Source of the DNA: CAYOHR01 sp964512145
GTDB lineage: Bacteria > Bacteroidota > Bacteroidia > Flavobacteriales_G > JALEGO01
Assembly (NCBI GenBank): GCA_964512145.1
Contig: CAZEIM010000051.1
Location: forward strand, 1 to 17,800
Direction of reading: 5' to 3'
Length of the DNA stretch: 17,800 nt
Positions 15,547 to 17,800 of this stretch are shown piece by piece. Both the position numbers and the translations under genes were made by a program. How positions within the stretch are numbered: the first letter of the stretch is position 1; every line of letters starts with the position of its first letter. Below the pieces are notes generated by a model. It did no database searches and had not been told where the DNA came from. It was given only the letters and a program-made list of their open reading frames with translations.

Positions 15547-17345
15547 AAGAATTTTTTATCTAAAATATATTTTTCTTTTAGCGTATCTGATACTTGCCCT
15601 TTTAGATATTTTTCCATAACCAAAGAAGCCATAGGGGCTGCCCATGTGCCTCCAAATCCTGCGTTTTCAACAAATACAGAAATAGCAATTTTTGGTTGAT
15701 TTTTAGGAGCAAAGGCTATAAAAATAGAGTGATCTTCTCCATGTGGATTTTGTGCAGTACCTGTTTTACCACAAACCGCAATATCTTTAATTCTTGCGCG
15801 TGAAGCGGTACCTCCGGGAGCTTCAACCACCTGTTGCATTCCTTCAATAATAGCCGTAAAATTTTCTGAAGCAATCATTGTTTTCTTCTTTTGAAGAAAT
15901 AATGAATTAATGGTATCTCCTTCAATTTTTTTTGCAATATGTGGAACATAATAATATCCTTTATTGGCAATACTTGCGGCAATATTGGCCATTTGAATTG
16001 GAGAAACTAATATTTCACCTTGACCAATACTTAAAGAATAGATTGTTGTAAATGCCCATCGTTTTTGTCCGTAAATTCTATTGTAATATTTTGAATCTGG
16101 AATTTTACCTTTCCGTTCCCCATATAAATCTATCCCCATTTTTTCTCCCATACCAAAACTTTTTACATACTTTGCCCAAGTATCTAAGTTTTTAGGGTGT
16201 ACTACAAAAATATTTCCGGGTTCATCTAAAATATTTTTAAATACATTATAAAAATAAGGATTACAGGAGTACCGTACAGCTTCCTCTAAACTATATGCTG
16301 TTGGATGATCATGACACCCTACTAATGCTTTATTACATGTATAACTCGTATGTTCTGTAATTTCTCCTTGTTGTAATGCTATTGCCCCTTGCACTAACTT
16401 AAAAATAGAGCCCGGGGGGTATTCAGCCATGAGTGCTCTGTTAAACAAAGGGTTTAATGAATCATTTTTAACTAACATTTTATAATTTTTTGTACGATCT
16501 CTTCCTACTAATAAATTAGGGTCATAAACAGGACTAGAAACCATTGCTAAAATTTCTCCAGAAGTTGGATCAATGGCAACAATACTTCCCTTTTTATTTT
16601 CCATTAGTTTTTGAGCATAACTTTGCAACTCAACATCAATGGTTAATGTTAAAGGCTTTCCGGGTACAGAAGCTTTATCCCTACTTCCATTTTTATATCT
16701 TTCTTTTATCACATTTTTACTATTTGCAATAAATATTTTATAGCCGTTTTCTCCTCTCAGTTGTGATTCATAACTTTTTTCTACACCATTCATTCCTATA
16801 TAATCACCCTCTTTATAGCTAGAATCTTTTTCAATAATATTTTTATCTACTTCACCCACATATCCAATAATATGTGCAATGGATTTTTCGTATATTTTTC
16901 GTATGTTTCGAACCTCCACAAAAAAAGCCGGAAACAAATGAATTTTTTCCATAATGGGAGTATATTGCTCAATCGTTAGTTGCTCTAAAAAACGATAGGG
17001 TTTATAGGCTGAAAACTCTTTAGCCTTTTTTATTTTATGTATAAAATCTTCTTTAGTTACCCCAAATATTTCGCAAAACTTTAGCGTATCAAAATCTTTA
17101 GTAACCATTCTAGGTGTAACCATTATATCATAAACCGCCTCATTAAAAACAATTTTTTTATTGTTTCTATCGTAAATAATTCCTCGAGGTGCAAATTGCT
17201 TTACGTACCTTAACGATTGGTTTTCTGCCGATAAAACAAATTCATCATTAATAACTTGAATATAAAAAAGCCTAATAATAAAAATTAATGAGGTAATAAC
17301 TACAATAGCAAGTAAAATAAGCCTTCGTTGATTGGCAGAAATCAT
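15543..17345 (-). CDS. mrdA: Penicillin-binding protein 2 (elongation transpeptidase)
   Basis: The class B PBP2 of the rod-elongation complex, which cross-links peptidoglycan alongside RodA and MreBCD. It has 600 residues. A single membrane anchor (about 8-28) is followed by the pedestal domain with FAPRGIIYDRN (51-61) and GMNGVEKSYESQLRG (184-198). The transpeptidase domain has all three catalytic motifs: SIFK with S313 and K316 in PPGSIFK, SCN (360-362) and KTG (527-529) in CGKTGTAQNPHG. Its ATG overlaps the mreD stop (ATGA), so the two are translationally coupled in an mre-type operon. The usual downstream partner rodA is not present: the next gene is a convergent thioredoxin. Confidence 0.95.
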   Translation of the reverse strand: MISANQRRLILLAIVVITSLIFIIRLFYIQVINDEFVLSAENQSLRYVKQFAPRGIIYDRNNKKIVFNEAVYDIMVTPRMVTKDFDTLKFCEIFGVTKEDFIHKIKKAKEFSAYKPYRFLEQLTIEQYTPIMEKIHLFPAFFVEVRNIRKIYEKSIAHIIGYVGEVDKNIIEKDSSYKEGDYIGMNGVEKSYESQLRGENGYKIFIANSKNVIKERYKNGSRDKASVPGKPLTLTIDVELQSYAQKLMENKKGSIVAIDPTSGEILAMVSSPVYDPNLLVGRDRTKNYKMLVKNDSLNPLFNRALMAEYPPGSIFKLVQGAIALQQGEITEHTSYTCNKALVGCHDHPTAYSLEEAVRYSCNPYFYNVFKNILDEPGNIFVVHPKNLDTWAKYVKSFGMGEKMGIDLYGERKGKIPDSKYYNRIYGQKRWAFTTIYSLSIGQGEILVSPIQMANIAASIANKGYYYVPHIAKKIEGDTINSLFLQKKKTMIASENFTAIIEGMQQVVEAPGGTASRARIKDIAVCGKTGTAQNPHGEDHSIFIAFAPKNQPKIAISVFVENAGFGGTWAAPMASLVMEKYLKGQVSDTLKEKYILDKKFF

Positions 17346-17800
17346 AATCTACTTCTCAGTTGTTTATTAGTAAAAAGTATTTTAAAAATAAGAATAATTG
17401 ATAACGAAACTAAGTAACAACTAATCGATTTAAAAAGTGTGTCCCAAAAATAATTGAAAGAAAATGCTTCGAAAAAAAACAATAAAATATGAAATGGCAA
17501 TAACAATAAGCTAAGATATTTAATATACCAAATGTATCCGTCATAAGATACGGCCGGTATATCAGTAGGCGTATACTCCTCTTTTAATCTTATAAATTTT
17601 AATACAGCAGGTCTTAAATAAGCTATACATAAAGATGCTGTTGCGTGTACGCCAAGAGTTCCAGTAAATATATCTACACAAATACCTGTAAATAATGCTA
17701 CAAGTAACAAAACATGTCTTGGAAATACCATGGGAAAATGAAGAAAAAATAATGGATATAACTGTGGATTAATATATTTATTAAATGAAATTGAATTTAA
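17342..17800 (-). CDS. mreD: Rod shape-determining protein MreD (5' end beyond the window)
   Basis: An integral membrane protein of the MreBCD elongation complex. The frame stays open to the right edge: before the internal Met at 17731 it reads NKYINPQLYPLFFLHFP, which matches the conserved Bacteroidota MreD phrase around INPxxYP. The true start is therefore outside the window, and 152 residues are visible of a protein usually near 165-170. Other family marks are FTGICVDIFTGTLGVHATAS and YLRPAVLKFI. Several hydrophobic helices are present (for example HVLLLVALFTGICVDIF, YLSLLLLPFHILLFFF and SISCYLVSLSIILIF). It overlaps mrdA by four bases. mreC and mreB should lie upstream beyond 17800. Confidence 0.9.
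   Translation of the reverse strand, partial: LNSISFNKYINPQLYPLFFLHFPMVFPRHVLLLVALFTGICVDIFTGTLGVHATASLCIAYLRPAVLKFIRLKEEYTPTDIPAVSYDGYIWYIKYLSLLLLPFHILLFFFEAFSFNYFWDTLFKSISCYLVSLSIILIFKILFTNKQLRSRL

Noticed and set aside
1..17800. CRISPR arrays, insertion sequences, tRNA genes, prophage
   Set aside because: I saw no spaced direct repeats, transposase-like frames with terminal repeats, tRNA cloverleaf sequences or phage proteins on either strand.

Overview
The window is an AT-rich chromosomal segment of a Bacteroidota bacterium, probably near Flavobacteriales. Four things support this. The 16S rRNA 5' end at the left edge carries a signature typical of the phylum. The promoters fit the Bacteroidota form (TTTG, 19-base spacer, TAnnTTTG). 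Most starts lack a Shine-Dalgarno sequence. The gene families (DUF3109, polyprenyl synthetase, mreD-mrdA) have typical Bacteroidota forms. I see no phage, insertion sequence, CRISPR array, toxin or defence genes. Nearly all the window is housekeeping metabolism and cell-wall synthesis.

Layout. Positions 1-62 hold the 5' end of a 16S rRNA gene on the minus strand, with its leader and a near-perfect promoter (168-198). A long-chain polyprenyl diphosphate synthase (467-1447, +) runs tail to tail into a D-2-hydroxyacid dehydrogenase (1415-2356, -), and their coding ends overlap by 33 bases. Divergent from the dehydrogenase are purD and a cysteine-rich DUF3109 protein, overlapping by ATGA. After a 307-base spacer with a large hairpin come nrdB and nrdA, a eukaryote-like class I ribonucleotide reductase, closed by a clear intrinsic terminator.

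From 8105 a strong palindrome and a TACCTTTG promoter element precede a tightly packed plus-strand run: a short DmeF-like CDF metal transporter, dapF (TTG start), an unrecognised protein interrupted by a 12-N assembly gap, mltG, a phosphohexomutase, hemL and a family 2 glycosyltransferase-like protein. A separate exported thioredoxin-like gene (14917-15546, +) then meets mrdA (PBP2) and mreD on the minus strand. mreD is cut by the right edge.

How the genes work together. dapF supplies meso-diaminopimelate (and lysine). mltG, mrdA and mreD act in peptidoglycan processing and rod-shape elongation. The phosphohexomutase may feed sugar-phosphate precursors. purD and nrdAB serve purine and deoxynucleotide supply. 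The polyprenyl synthase and hemL serve the quinone side chain and tetrapyrroles, both used in respiration. The most unusual points are the CDF transporter without a C-terminal domain and the 38-base palindrome at its promoter, the unknown gene at 9541, the hairpin upstream of nrdB, and the absence of rodA after mrdA. I found no convincing undescribed multi-gene system.
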